Notes under the pieces: model-generated
What the model was told of the DNA's origin: nothing
Seen by the model: the letters and a program-made list of their open reading frames with translations, nothing else
Database searches by the model: none
Program-made: the position numbers and the translations under genes
DNA from: Cellvibrionales bacterium
GTDB lineage: Bacteria > Pseudomonadota > Gammaproteobacteria > Pseudomonadales > JAHEIH01
Assembly: GCA_024639455.1 (NCBI GenBank)
Contig: JAHEIH010000009.1
Location: forward strand, 21,008 to 85,007
DNA: 64,000 nt
Direction of reading: 5' to 3'
Part shown: piece after piece, positions 28,958 through 37,672 of the stretch
Numbering within the stretch: position 1 is the first letter of the stretch
Layout of the letters: every line of letters starts with the position of its first letter

Positions 28958-29349
28958 TGCTCCCGAACCGTCCTTACCTGTTAAAGGCGCTGTATAGCTG
29001 GATTGTTGACAGTGCATGTACCCCTCATCTCTTGGTGAATGCTGAGATGGAGGGTGTGCAGGTGCCAGCCTCGTTTGTGCAGGACGGTCAAATTATCCTG
29101 AATGTTTCTCCCTCCGCTGTTCAAGGCTTCCACATGGATTCTGATGGCGTGTCGTTTTCTGCGCGCTTTGGGGGGACACCGCACCACATATTTGCACCTA
29201 TCGCAGCCATTCTTGGTATCTATGCTCGTGAAAATGGCCAGGGAATGGTGTTTGACGACGATTATGAAGAGGGTGAGCAACCCGAGCCCACGCCGCCCGA
29301 GTCGACCCCGCCGAGTAGTGGTCGCCCGAGCCTGAAAGTGGTTAAGTAG
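28957..29349 (+). CDS. sspB: Stringent starvation protein B (ClpXP adaptor)
   Basis: SspB delivers ssrA-tagged and other substrates to ClpXP. The 130-residue protein begins with the folded substrate-binding domain (RPYLLKALYSWIVDSACTPH). IFAPIAAILGIYARENGQGM is the family core. An acidic/proline-rich linker leads to a C-terminal ClpX-binding tail PSLKVVK, matching the XB peptide of E. coli. Coupled to sspA. Convergent with dolP across 27 bases. Confidence 0.95.
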   Translation: MLPNRPYLLKALYSWIVDSACTPHLLVNAEMEGVQVPASFVQDGQIILNVSPSAVQGFHMDSDGVSFSARFGGTPHHIFAPIAAILGIYARENGQGMVFDDDYEEGEQPEPTPPESTPPSSGRPSLKVVK

Positions 29350-29376
29350 TTTTTTTATCGGTCCTTGTGGGGCGAC

Positions 29377-29946
29377 TTACTCAATAATTTCAAAAATACG
29401 GACGACTTTTCTTACCCCGGATGTGTTGCGAGCAATGTCTGAGGCACGTTCAGCTTCTGCATTGGTTAAAAGGCCCATTAAATACGTCACCCCGTTTTCG
29501 GTAATAACTACAACGCGGTCAGATTGTACCGATTCCGCCACTATCAACTTGCTTTTGATCTTGCTGGTGATCCAAGTGTCGTTGGCGGCAGAAAGGGTAG
29601 AAACGGGGCCGGCAATTTCCAATTCGTTGTGGACACGGCGCACCTTTCGGGTTTTCTGCGCTATCTCGCCTGCGCTTGTTTTTAGATCGTCGCTAGGCAC
29701 CTGGCCAATCAGCAGCACAACGCCATTGTACGCGTGGACACTGACATTAGCAGTCTCATACGCGTCGTTAGTTTTTACCAGATTGACCTCAATTTTTGTT
29801 TCTATTAGGTCGTCGTCGACGGCTGTTCCCGGCGTGCGGCGACCGTAGTCCTCGTGCAGCGGGCCGTGGCTGGTGGCGGCGATGAAGTTACTGCAGCCGC
29901 TCAAGAAAAGAAAGGTTGATAGAAGGGTGGCAAGAAGTAGTCGCAT
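29377..29946 (-). CDS. dolP: BON-domain outer-membrane lipoprotein DolP (YraP)
   Basis: DolP is a dual-BON-domain lipoprotein that helps keep outer-membrane integrity and interacts with the BAM machinery. The 189 residues have a lipoprotein signal with lipobox LSGC (Cys18). BON domain 1 spans about 45-110 and BON domain 2 about 118-188. The endings RVHNELEI and RKVVRIFEII are typical for BON repeats. It is the last gene of the lpoA-yraN-SIS-dolP unit, as in E. coli and Pseudomonas. Confidence 0.93.
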   Translation of the reverse strand: MRLLLATLLSTFLFLSGCSNFIAATSHGPLHEDYGRRTPGTAVDDDLIETKIEVNLVKTNDAYETANVSVHAYNGVVLLIGQVPSDDLKTSAGEIAQKTRKVRRVHNELEIAGPVSTLSAANDTWITSKIKSKLIVAESVQSDRVVVITENGVTYLMGLLTNAEAERASDIARNTSGVRKVVRIFEIIE

Positions 29947-29955
29947 GGTAATCCC

Positions 29956-30537
29956 TTAGTGGCTAAAAAGTGATTGTTCGATCATGTCGGTCAGTGCGGT
30001 GACCACCAATAGCTCTATTTGTAATAGGACGGCGGGGTTGTCGCACTCAATGCCCACTGATATATCGCCATCGCCAAGCAGCGTGAGAATATTTTGGCTG
30101 CTGTTGGGGTGTATGACAACAACATAAATGTCGCGATCATGGGCGGTTTGAATGGTGGTGTTTAGGTTGGCGTACTGTTGGTCGCTATCGATGATTAGTA
30201 GGCAGTCGCCGGGAAGACCTAGTGCGCGAAGCTGTCTGGCATAGACTTCGTTGTACTTGTAACGATGGCTGATCGCACTGATGGTGGTGGCACTATCGTT
30301 AAGGCAAAACGCGGGTAGGGCTGGGCGTTCATTGTTGGTGTGGTTGAGCATTTGCTGACAAAAAGTTTGCGCGATGGTGCCGCCAAAACCATTGCCACAT
30401 GCAAAAATTTTGCGATCGTTGAGGATGGTGCTTACCATTAGTTCCAAGGCGGGTGCCATGCTGTCAGGTAGGCTATCCATATTGTTCAGCAGGGTGTCCA
30501 AATGCTGTTGAAACAGGCTCCCCATCGATGAATCCAT
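29956..30537 (-). CDS. SIS-domain protein, DiaA-like, degenerate sugar-phosphate site
   Basis: A 193-residue SIS-domain protein in the slot of diaA (E. coli) or the gmhA-annotated gene (Pseudomonas). DiaA binds DnaA and promotes timely replication initiation, whereas GmhA isomerises sedoheptulose 7-phosphate. The fold is clear (KIFACGNGFGGTIAQTF, ARQLRALGLPGDCLLIID), but the active-site residues of GmhA are gone. The phosphate-loop Ser/Thr-rich STSGNS is replaced by DSDQQYAN, the glutamate of the AQHFAEE-like helix is Gln, and the C-terminal QEIH histidine is Leu in QIELLVVTAL. Hence an enzyme is unlikely; a DnaA-binding or structural role is inferred. Confidence 0.8.
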   Translation of the reverse strand: MDSSMGSLFQQHLDTLLNNMDSLPDSMAPALELMVSTILNDRKIFACGNGFGGTIAQTFCQQMLNHTNNERPALPAFCLNDSATTISAISHRYKYNEVYARQLRALGLPGDCLLIIDSDQQYANLNTTIQTAHDRDIYVVVIHPNSSQNILTLLGDGDISVGIECDNPAVLLQIELLVVTALTDMIEQSLFSH

Positions 30538-30546
30538 AATTATCCC

Positions 30547-30906
30547 TTAATATGCCTCAAATGCGGCCTCGATTATATCGATGTACATGTTATCGCCGCG
30601 AAGTGAGACGCAAGCGACATCAAAACGAATAGGCACAGTATGCCAAACCGGATGGCGATTGAGAAAGTGTTTCAAACAACGAATGATTTTTTGTTGTTTT
30701 TTAGGTGTGACAAATTCGGCGGGTGTGCCGAATCTGTTGTCGCTACGCGCTTTAACTTCAGTGACCACCAGTGTGCCATGGTGTTCGCTCAGAATGTCGA
30801 TTTCACCAAAGCGGCTGTGAACATTGGTCTCAATTATACGATGCCCCGCATGGCTCAAATGTTCAGATACTGCTTGTTCTGCCTGTGAACCGCGCTGTTT
30901 GCTCAT
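30547..30906 (-). CDS. yraN: UPF0102 family protein YraN
   Basis: A 119-residue YraN/UPF0102 protein with an endonuclease-like fold of unknown cellular function. GSQAEQAVSEHLSHAGHRIIETN, then FGEIDILSEHHGTLVVTEVKARS, carries the E-x(n)-D-x(n)-E-x-K pattern of PD-(D/E)XK nucleases. I chose ATG 30906, one base after the lpoA stop, rather than the longer open frame to 30975, which would run into lpoA and lacks family similarity there. Confidence 0.92.
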   Translation of the reverse strand: MSKQRGSQAEQAVSEHLSHAGHRIIETNVHSRFGEIDILSEHHGTLVVTEVKARSDNRFGTPAEFVTPKKQQKIIRCLKHFLNRHPVWHTVPIRFDVACVSLRGDNMYIDIIEAAFEAY

Positions 30907-30907
30907 G

Positions 30908-32713
30908 CTATTGTATGGCTGGGAGCGGTTCGGCTGTGCCGTTATTGAAAATGGCCCAGTCGAGTTGTCGCACAACTTTTCGCTGATCGTCGAGTTTTAG
31001 GGTGCCGGTCGCGCCTTGTAATTGCATGCCAACGCTGGGGTCGAGTAGGGCGAAGCGCTGGTGCAGGCGATAGGCGTCGATGCCCATAGCAAACAAGCGT
31101 TTGAAGCGGACACCCAGTACTTCTTGTTGAGAGCTGGCGCTATCAAAGAGCCAGGGAATATCGTTAAAGCGCACGCCCTCTAGATCCCGGTCGGCGGTGG
31201 CGTCGGGCTCGCCGGTGTAGGCCATTGAGCTACTGTAGAGCGGTATGTCTTGTGAATAGTGGAAGGCAAACAGCGGGCTGATCGAGCGCGCTTCCTGTGG
31301 TTTGCCAAACACCGCGGCCATGTCGATATCCTGGCGTCGACGCGGTTCGAACTGCATAGATAGGCCTGTATTTAAAGCTAATCGGCGCTTGCGCATTTCG
31401 CTCTTATCGATATTAAGGGCTGTTTTAATGGTATTGGAAATGTCTTTGCCGTCTTCGTATCTTCCGTTTTGGCTAATGGTGCCGCCCAATGTTAACCAGC
31501 GATCTATAAAGGCCTGTTGCAGGCGATCGCCTAAGCTGTTGTTGGGAGTGATGACGAGCGCGCGCATGCCTGTTTCAACAATGGCGCGGTCGGCGATTTG
31601 TGCGGCTTCATCCTCGGGATTCAAACCAAAGCTAATTAGGTTGTCGGCGAGACTTCCGTCATTCAGTACATTGAGCAATAGAGTGTTGGGGATTTCTTTG
31701 GCGCGGGTCGCCACTGCCACTACTTTATCTTTGTTGAAGGGGCCGATAACGACGTCGGCATCACTTTGTAGGATGTGTTCTACGATAGCATCGCTGTCGA
31801 GCGGTTGACTGTCGATGAAGCTTATTTTGGGGGTGGGTAGTCCTGCGTCACGTTGTTTCCAATAGGCGTAAAGGATGCCGTCGCGAATGGTTTGGCCAAC
31901 TACGGCGAGCGGGCCGCTAGTGGGTAGGGCGACCAATACATTGCCGGGCAGGTTATTGGCCGCTTGCTGTAGTTTTTGTAATCCGCCGGGAAGGTTGGCG
32001 TTGGCTTCGTGTTTTGGCCAACGCTGCTGCCAGTTGCTCAGGGTGTTGGCTTGCAAGGTGACATCGGCATTTCCATCCCGGTAAAGGCTGGCGAGTTCTA
32101 GCCAGCCACGTAACTGCTGGTTAGGGGTGTTGTTCGATAGCGAGTCCAGCTCGGCTTTGTCCAAAAGGAGTAGGAAGCGCCAAATTTGTTGTTGGTTGGC
32201 TTCGCGCTCGGAGGGGGAGATTAATTGGCCTCTTGCGAGAAGGTTGTTGATGGCCGACGGGATCAGGCCCAATTTGGCTTGCAGGGCTGCCTGTTGCCAA
32301 AGGTATTGGCTGGTCAGTTGTGGTGATACGCGTAAGCTGGCTTGATTGACGCGGCTGTCGCTCAGTGTGGCAAGCGCCGCGCTGTTGTCATTGTCATGTT
32401 GTTGCAGTGCGCTGCGCACAAGTGCGCGCCTAACGTCACCGGCCGTATCCAGTATGGCATTGTCCAATTGATTGATGAGTGCGCGCAGAAGTGGCCACTT
32501 TTGTTCTGTAAGCGCCATTTCGGCGGCGTCTAGTTGTAATTGGCTGGCTTTTGCGCCGCTGGTGTTTTCGACACGGCGCAGTGTGGCGGCAAGTTTATCC
32601 TGGGGTTGGCTGGACGTTGCGGTGACGCGATCCGGCTTGTTCGGTGTTCCGCCACAGGATGCCAATAGCAGGGCTAAACAAGCTGTACTGATTAAATGAG
32701 GCGCGCGTTTCAT
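30908..32713 (-). CDS. lpoA: Penicillin-binding protein activator LpoA (LppC)
   Basis: LpoA is an outer-membrane lipoprotein that spans the periplasm to activate PBP1A. The 601-residue length fits the family. A lipoprotein signal ends in LLASCGG (Cys20). An N-terminal TPR-like helical domain (about 40-240) is followed by a periplasmic-binding-protein-like C domain (about 255-600), with LVALPTSGPLAVVGQTIRDG and DADVVIGPFNKDKV. It is divergent from rsmI across 61 bases and heads the yraN-SIS-dolP genes. Confidence 0.94.
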   Translation of the reverse strand: MKRAPHLISTACLALLLASCGGTPNKPDRVTATSSQPQDKLAATLRRVENTSGAKASQLQLDAAEMALTEQKWPLLRALINQLDNAILDTAGDVRRALVRSALQQHDNDNSAALATLSDSRVNQASLRVSPQLTSQYLWQQAALQAKLGLIPSAINNLLARGQLISPSEREANQQQIWRFLLLLDKAELDSLSNNTPNQQLRGWLELASLYRDGNADVTLQANTLSNWQQRWPKHEANANLPGGLQKLQQAANNLPGNVLVALPTSGPLAVVGQTIRDGILYAYWKQRDAGLPTPKISFIDSQPLDSDAIVEHILQSDADVVIGPFNKDKVVAVATRAKEIPNTLLLNVLNDGSLADNLISFGLNPEDEAAQIADRAIVETGMRALVITPNNSLGDRLQQAFIDRWLTLGGTISQNGRYEDGKDISNTIKTALNIDKSEMRKRRLALNTGLSMQFEPRRRQDIDMAAVFGKPQEARSISPLFAFHYSQDIPLYSSSMAYTGEPDATADRDLEGVRFNDIPWLFDSASSQQEVLGVRFKRLFAMGIDAYRLHQRFALLDPSVGMQLQGATGTLKLDDQRKVVRQLDWAIFNNGTAEPLPAIQ

Positions 32714-32774
32714 GCTACAGTGTCCCGATTAAAAAACAATGTCCCTATGATAGTGGATTTAATGGAAAACAACT

Positions 32775-33620
32775 ATGGACCAAAGTACGGCAACCCTCTA
32801 CGTTGTGGCAACACCTATCGGCAACTTGCAAGATATGCAGCCAAGAGCGGTCGAAATCTTGCGCACGGTGTCGTTAATTGCGGCAGAGGATTCGCGTCAC
32901 AGCGCGCCTTTATTGCGTCATTTTGATATAGCGGTCCCGGTTTGGGCCTACCATGATCACTCTGATCAGCACCGAACAGCGGCTATTATCGAGCGTCTGC
33001 AGGGTGGTGAAGATGTTGCGCTTATTTCAGATGCGGGCACGCCGTTGATTTCTGATCCAGGTTATCGTCTTGTGGATGCCGCGCATCAGAACGGTATTCG
33101 CGTATGCCCCATTCCGGGGGCCTGCGCTATGGTGGCGGCACTCAGCGCCTCTGGTTTGCCCACTGACCGTTTTCGTTTCGCCGGGTTTTTGCCTGCTAAG
33201 TCACAAGCGCGGATCAATGTGCTTTCGGGGTTCGAGAAGGTCTCGGATACATTGGTGTTTTATGAGGCGCCGCATCGTCTATTGGATACGTTGCGCGATA
33301 TGCAGGTCGTCTATGGTGATGAGCGTGTAGTGGTGTTGGCGCGTGAGTTGACCAAGATGTTTGAGACCGTTCGGCGCCTGCCTTTGGCTGAGATGGTGCA
33401 ATGGGTGGCTTCGGACAGCAATCAGCAGCGGGGTGAGTGCGTGCTGTTGTTGAAAGGGGTTGTTGAGGAGGTGTCGTCGCTAACCCCTGAGGCGGAAAAG
33501 ACCATGCGGGTTTTGGCGGAGGAGCTGCCATTGAAGCAGGCGGCAGCACTGGCGGCAAAAATTACCGGGCTAAAAAAGAATGCTCTTTACCAGTGGGCAT
33601 TAGACACGTTGAAAACATAG
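32775..33620 (+). CDS. rsmI: 16S rRNA (cytidine 1402-2'-O)-methyltransferase RsmI
   Basis: RsmI methylates the ribose of C1402 in the 16S rRNA decoding centre, using SAM; its partner RsmH (also in this window) adds the N4 methyl at the same base. The 281-residue sequence has the tetrapyrrole-methylase fold: LYVVATPIGNLQDMQPRAVE, then AEDSRHSAPLLRHF, ALISDAGTPLISDPGYRLV, and FYEAPHRLLDTL. Divergent from lpoA and directly upstream of the RNase P RNA gene. Confidence 0.97.
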   Translation: MDQSTATLYVVATPIGNLQDMQPRAVEILRTVSLIAAEDSRHSAPLLRHFDIAVPVWAYHDHSDQHRTAAIIERLQGGEDVALISDAGTPLISDPGYRLVDAAHQNGIRVCPIPGACAMVAALSASGLPTDRFRFAGFLPAKSQARINVLSGFEKVSDTLVFYEAPHRLLDTLRDMQVVYGDERVVVLARELTKMFETVRRLPLAEMVQWVASDSNQQRGECVLLLKGVVEEVSSLTPEAEKTMRVLAEELPLKQAAALAAKITGLKKNALYQWALDTLKT

Positions 33621-33623
33621 TGC

Positions 33624-33652
33624 TTGCATTCATGGTGAGCACTAATTAGACT
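33624..33652 (+). promoter_or_regulatory. Candidate promoter of rnpB
   Basis: TTGCAT (33624-33629) and TAGACT (33647-33652) are separated by 17 bases. The predicted start six bases on (33658) coincides with the first base of the RNase P P1 helix, which strongly favours this match. It overlaps an AGTGCT/AGCACT inverted repeat. Confidence 0.62.
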
Positions 33653-33657
33653 GCTTT

Positions 33658-33997
<340 letters not shown>

Positions 33998-34028
33998 TTT
34001 TCTTTCTTTTCCTGTTATTTAATCCTTT

Positions 34029-34053
34029 GAACTTAAAGTATCACTTTAAGTTC
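34029..34053 (+). terminator. Perfect inverted repeat downstream of rnpB, probable terminator
   Basis: GAACTTAAAGT (34029-34039), a 3-base loop, and ACTTTAAGTTC (34043-34053) form a perfect 11-bp hairpin. It is followed by a T-rich stretch (GTTTCTTATG), not a pure T run. Placed 32 bases after the rnpB 3' end, it may terminate the precursor. The symmetry also fits an operator. The remainder up to 34170 is T-rich, without genes. Confidence 0.5.
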
Positions 34054-34170
34054 GTTTCTTATGCCTCTGAAATCCTTCTGTTTTTATTTTTTGTCCTGGT
34101 GATTTTTTGGACGTTCGTCGCCAATCCCCTCTCGATCGTGCATTTTGGCCACCATTTCCCGTTTTGAATC

Positions 34171-34199
34171 TTGACTTTTTGACTTTGGGGTCGCATAGT
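34171..34199 (+). promoter_or_regulatory. Candidate promoter of the dcw cluster (mraZ)
   Basis: TTGACT (34171-34176) and CATAGT (34194-34199) lie 17 bases apart. Transcription would start near 34206, inside the phased repeat array. A second TTGACT at 34179-34184 lacks a matching -10. Confidence 0.5.
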
Positions 34200-34266
34200 G
34201 TCGCGAAGTGGGAGATTGTGGCATAAAGTGTCGTTTCTCAAAATTTTGGGTCGAAAAGTGGGGAAG
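34187..34266 (+). promoter_or_regulatory. MraZ-type operator: direct repeats with 10-bp phase
   Basis: Ten-base units starting at 34187, 34197, 34207, 34217, 34227, 34247 and 34257 begin GGGG, AGTG, AGTG, TGTG, AGTG, TGGG and AGTG; only the unit at 34237 (CTCA) deviates. MraZ of E. coli binds TGGG-type repeats spaced by 5 bases (period 10) in its own promoter and represses the dcw cluster. The array covers the -10, the leader and the mraZ ribosome-binding site. Confidence 0.68.
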
Positions 34267-34268
34267 AC

Positions 34269-34727
34269 GTGTTTAGAGGCGTATCACACATCAATTTGGA
34301 TGCGAAGGGGCGGATGGCTATGCCAGCGAAATACCGCGATCGCGTTGCGTCTGAATTTGGTGGGCAGATGGTGATGACCATCGATACCCAAACGCGCTGC
34401 CTTTTGTTGTACCCGCTTTCAACCTGGGAGGTGCTGGAGAAACAGATCCAGGAACTGCCCTCGTTTGATCCATCGGTTAAACGCTTTCAGCGTCTAACTA
34501 TCGGTTATGCGAGTGATCTTGAGTTGGATGGTAGTGGTCGCGTGCTGTTGCCGCAGACCCTACGCGACTATGCCTCGCTCGACAAGAAAATCGTCTTGGT
34601 GGGTCAGGGTAAAAAATTCGAGCTATGGAGCGAAGAGGCTTGGATGGAGAGTCGTGAGGCGTGGTTGGCTGAAGAGGCGGAAGGCGATTTGCTGGCTTCG
34701 GATGCACTGAAGAATTTGGCGATGTAA
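34269..34727 (+). CDS. mraZ: Transcriptional regulator MraZ
   Basis: MraZ is a ring-forming DNA-binding protein with two AbrB-like SpoVT domains that represses its own promoter and thus the dcw cluster. The 152 residues show both repeats with their D-x-x-x-R signatures: [17 protein letters not shown] at the start and [19 protein letters not shown] in the second half. GTG start at 34269 behind GGGGAAG. The rsmH start overlaps its stop by one base (TAATG). Confidence 0.97.
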   Translation: MFRGVSHINLDAKGRMAMPAKYRDRVASEFGGQMVMTIDTQTRCLLLYPLSTWEVLEKQIQELPSFDPSVKRFQRLTIGYASDLELDGSGRVLLPQTLRDYASLDKKIVLVGQGKKFELWSEEAWMESREAWLAEEAEGDLLASDALKNLAM

Positions 34728-35647
34728 TGGCTGAGCATGTCACGGTTCTGTTGCACGAAGCGGTCAGCGCACTGGATATTAAGTCTGATGGTTGTTATGT
34801 CGATGGAACGTTTGGGCGAGGTGGTCATAGCCGCCTGATACTGCAATCGCTGGGGTCGACTGGGCGTTTGGTGGGTGTCGATAAAGACCCGCTGGCCATT
34901 GCTGCCGGCAAGGCCCTTGCGGCAGAGGATGGGCGTTTCGATATTGCCCATGGCTCGTTTGCCGATTTGCCACGTGTGCTCGCTGAACGTGGTATCGAAG
35001 GTGTTGATGGTGTGTTGCTGGACCTGGGGGTCTCTTCGCCGCAGTTGGATGATGCGGCGCGAGGCTTTAGCTTTCAAAAAGATGGCCCGCTAGATATGCG
35101 CATGGATACCTCCTCGGGTGAGAGTGCGGCGCAATGGGTTAATCGAGAGAAAGAAGCTGAGTTGGTAAGGGTCTTTAAGACCTTCGGTGAAGAGCGGTTT
35201 AGTAAGCGAATCGCAGCGGCGATTGTGAAAGAGCGAGCGGTAAGGCCGTTTGAAACAACACTGCATTTGGCGAAAGTGGTGGCGGAAGCTCACCCCGCTT
35301 GGGAAAAGCATAAGCACCCAGCGACAAGGGTTTTTCAAGCGATTCGCATTTACGTCAACAACGAGCTAGGTGATTTAGAGCATGTTTTGCAGCAAGCCTG
35401 TGATGTGCTCGTGCCAGGTGGTCGATTGGTGGTGATTAGTTTTCACTCCCTTGAAGATCGCATGGTTAAGCAGTTTATGCGGCGCCAGCAAAAAGGGGAC
35501 GAGTTGCCCCCAGGGGTGCCGGTTCGCGAAGAAGCGTTGAATAAAAAGATGCGCCTGATCGGAAAAGCCGTAATGGCCAGTGACGAGGAAGTCGCTGTCA
35601 ACGTTCGTTCGCGCAGCGCAGTGATGCGCGCAGCGGAAAAGCTATAA
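34727..35647 (+). CDS. rsmH: 16S rRNA (cytosine 1402-N4)-methyltransferase RsmH
   Basis: RsmH (MraW) methylates N4 of C1402 in 16S rRNA; with RsmI it makes m4Cm1402. The 306 residues have the SAM motif [16 protein letters not shown], then [30 protein letters not shown] and [19 protein letters not shown]. Second gene of the dcw cluster, translationally coupled to mraZ. Confidence 0.97.
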   Translation: MAEHVTVLLHEAVSALDIKSDGCYVDGTFGRGGHSRLILQSLGSTGRLVGVDKDPLAIAAGKALAAEDGRFDIAHGSFADLPRVLAERGIEGVDGVLLDLGVSSPQLDDAARGFSFQKDGPLDMRMDTSSGESAAQWVNREKEAELVRVFKTFGEERFSKRIAAAIVKERAVRPFETTLHLAKVVAEAHPAWEKHKHPATRVFQAIRIYVNNELGDLEHVLQQACDVLVPGGRLVVISFHSLEDRMVKQFMRRQQKGDELPPGVPVREEALNKKMRLIGKAVMASDEEVAVNVRSRSAVMRAAEKL

Positions 35648-35687
35648 GAAGTTCGCCGTACCCATCAGCGGGGCGGTAGGGGTAAAA

Positions 35688-35951
35688 GTGAAATATCGAG
35701 TGCAGTGGTTGCTACTAGTGCTGGTGGTGATGTCGGCGGTGGGTGTCGAGTATATGGCCCATCAAAGCCGTGCCATGTTTGGTGATCTACAGCGATTATT
35801 GCGTGAAGAAGAAGATCTGCGTGCTGATTGGGGCCGTTTGCATTTAGAGATGAGCACCTGGGGTGCTCATGCTCGGATTGAAAAATTAGCTCGGGACCGT
35901 CTGGTAATGGATGTACCAGGCATGGAAAATATTGAGGTTATCTCACAGTGA
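35688..35951 (+). CDS. ftsL: Cell division protein FtsL
   Basis: FtsL is a small bitopic protein of the FtsQLB subcomplex that activates FtsWI. The 87 residues contain a short cytoplasmic end, one membrane helix (about 5-22) and a leucine-zipper-like periplasmic coiled coil (about 28-65) with LQRLLREEEDLRADWGRLHLEMSTW broken as usual. GTG start behind GGTAGGGG. It overlaps ftsI by 4 bases. Confidence 0.93.
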   Translation: MKYRVQWLLLVLVVMSAVGVEYMAHQSRAMFGDLQRLLREEEDLRADWGRLHLEMSTWGAHARIEKLARDRLVMDVPGMENIEVISQ

Positions 35952-37672
35952 CGACTACCGCCGCAAAAGCCTATGCTTGGCGCTACTACACACTAGCCGC
36001 AGCGCTAGTTGTATTGTGCGCGCTGCTGGTTGGTCGCGCCGCCCTTCTACAGGTGATCGATACCGAGCGCGGTCACGCCTTCCTGCAACGCCAAGGTGAT
36101 ATGCGCGCCGTGCGCAACATAAGCGTTCCCGCCACCCGTGGTGTGATCACCGACCGTAACGGTGATGTTTTGGCTATGTCTACCCCTGTTGAATCAATTT
36201 GGCTAAATCCCCGCCATTTTGAAACGACCGACAAGGCCGTCAGTGTGCTGGCTGAATTGGCTGGTGAAAGTGAGCGCGACTTCCGTCGTCGTGTGCAGCG
36301 CAACTCGCAGCAAAGTTTTATGTATGTAGCGCGTCAAATTAACCCAGAGCGCGCGCAGCGTGTTATCGCCCATCGTTTTCAGGGTGTTCATTCGGAAACC
36401 GAATACAAGCGTTTTTATCCTGCTGCTGACGTGGTCTCGCAGGTGATTGGCTTTACCGATATTAATGATAGCGGGCAGGAAGCTATTGAGCTTGCGTATG
36501 ACTCGGTGCTGGCTGGATCAGCTGGTAAGAAGCAAGTGATCAAGGATTTGAACGGCAACGTGATCCGCGAAATCGCTGAAATTGAAGCGCCTAAGCAAGG
36601 CTCCGATGTGCAGTTGGCACTAGATTTGCGCCTGCAGTATGTGGCGCAGCGCGAATTAGCGGCCGCAGTTGCAAAGTTCGGCGCCAAAGCGGGTAGTGTG
36701 GTGTTGATCGATGTGAATACAGGTGAGTTGTTGGCGATGGCCAACCAGCCTTCGTTCAACCCAAATAACCGCAGCAAAATGAAAATCGACTATGTGCGCA
36801 ACCGCGCTTTGACCGATATGTTTGAGCCCGGTTCTACGATTAAGCCACTGTCTATGGTGGCTGCGCTGCGCAGCGGAAAGTACACGCCAAAAACGGTGGT
36901 TGATACTCACCCCGGTTACCTGCGTGTTGAGCGTAAAGTGTTTCCAGACCCCGTCAACTATGGCGTGTTGAATGTGACTAAGATCTTGGCTAAGTCTAGC
37001 CAAGTGGGTATGTCTAAGGTTGCGTTGGATATCGGCAACGAGCCAATCCGGCGCGTGCTGTTGGACTTAGGTTTTGGCCAGTCCACCTACTCAGGTTTCC
37101 CAGGGGAAAGTTCGGGCAGTTTTCCAATATATGATCGTGAGCCAACGGGTATTGAAACCGCCACTATGTCGTTTGGGTATGGATTTGCGGTCACCCCGGT
37201 GCAGCTGGCTTCGGCCTACGCCACCTTGGCAAGTGGCGGCATCAAACGCCCAGTATCACTGCTTAAAGTCGATGCCGATATCGTTGAAGGCGAGCGGGTA
37301 ATCGAAGAGCAGGTGGCCAAGCAAGTGGTCAATATGCTGCGTGAAGTTATTAAGCAAGGGGGGACGGGGACCAAAGCCGCCACAGAACTCTACGGCGTGG
37401 CCGGCAAAACCGGCACGGCGCACAAAGTGGGGCCGGGAGGATACGCCGATAGCCGGTATATGGCCTTGTTTGCCGGATTGGCGCCAGTCGACAACCCTAG
37501 GATAGCCGCCGTGGTTGTTATCGATGAGCCTGGCGGTGATAACTACCATGGTGGACAGGTCGCAGCCCCCGTTTTCTCGAGAGTCGTTAACGACTCTCTT
37601 CGCATTTTAAATGTACGCCCAAGTAACCTATTGGCGGAAAATGCAGTCGGGGGGCTGGCTTATGCACACTAG
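35948..37672 (+). CDS. ftsI: Peptidoglycan D,D-transpeptidase FtsI (PBP3)
   Basis: FtsI is the septal class B penicillin-binding protein that crosslinks new peptidoglycan with FtsW. The 574 residues have an N-terminal membrane helix (about 14-32), a pedestal domain (about 60-220) and the transpeptidase domain. Active-site motifs are STIK at 296-299 (nucleophile Ser296) and KTGT at 487-490. The second motif reads SSQ at 350-352, where E. coli and Pseudomonas have SSN. GTG start overlapping ftsL. The murE start lies inside its last codons. Confidence 0.96.
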   Translation: MTTTAAKAYAWRYYTLAAALVVLCALLVGRAALLQVIDTERGHAFLQRQGDMRAVRNISVPATRGVITDRNGDVLAMSTPVESIWLNPRHFETTDKAVSVLAELAGESERDFRRRVQRNSQQSFMYVARQINPERAQRVIAHRFQGVHSETEYKRFYPAADVVSQVIGFTDINDSGQEAIELAYDSVLAGSAGKKQVIKDLNGNVIREIAEIEAPKQGSDVQLALDLRLQYVAQRELAAAVAKFGAKAGSVVLIDVNTGELLAMANQPSFNPNNRSKMKIDYVRNRALTDMFEPGSTIKPLSMVAALRSGKYTPKTVVDTHPGYLRVERKVFPDPVNYGVLNVTKILAKSSQVGMSKVALDIGNEPIRRVLLDLGFGQSTYSGFPGESSGSFPIYDREPTGIETATMSFGYGFAVTPVQLASAYATLASGGIKRPVSLLKVDADIVEGERVIEEQVAKQVVNMLREVIKQGGTGTKAATELYGVAGKTGTAHKVGPGGYADSRYMALFAGLAPVDNPRIAAVVVIDEPGGDNYHGGQVAAPVFSRVVNDSLRILNVRPSNLLAENAVGGLAYAH

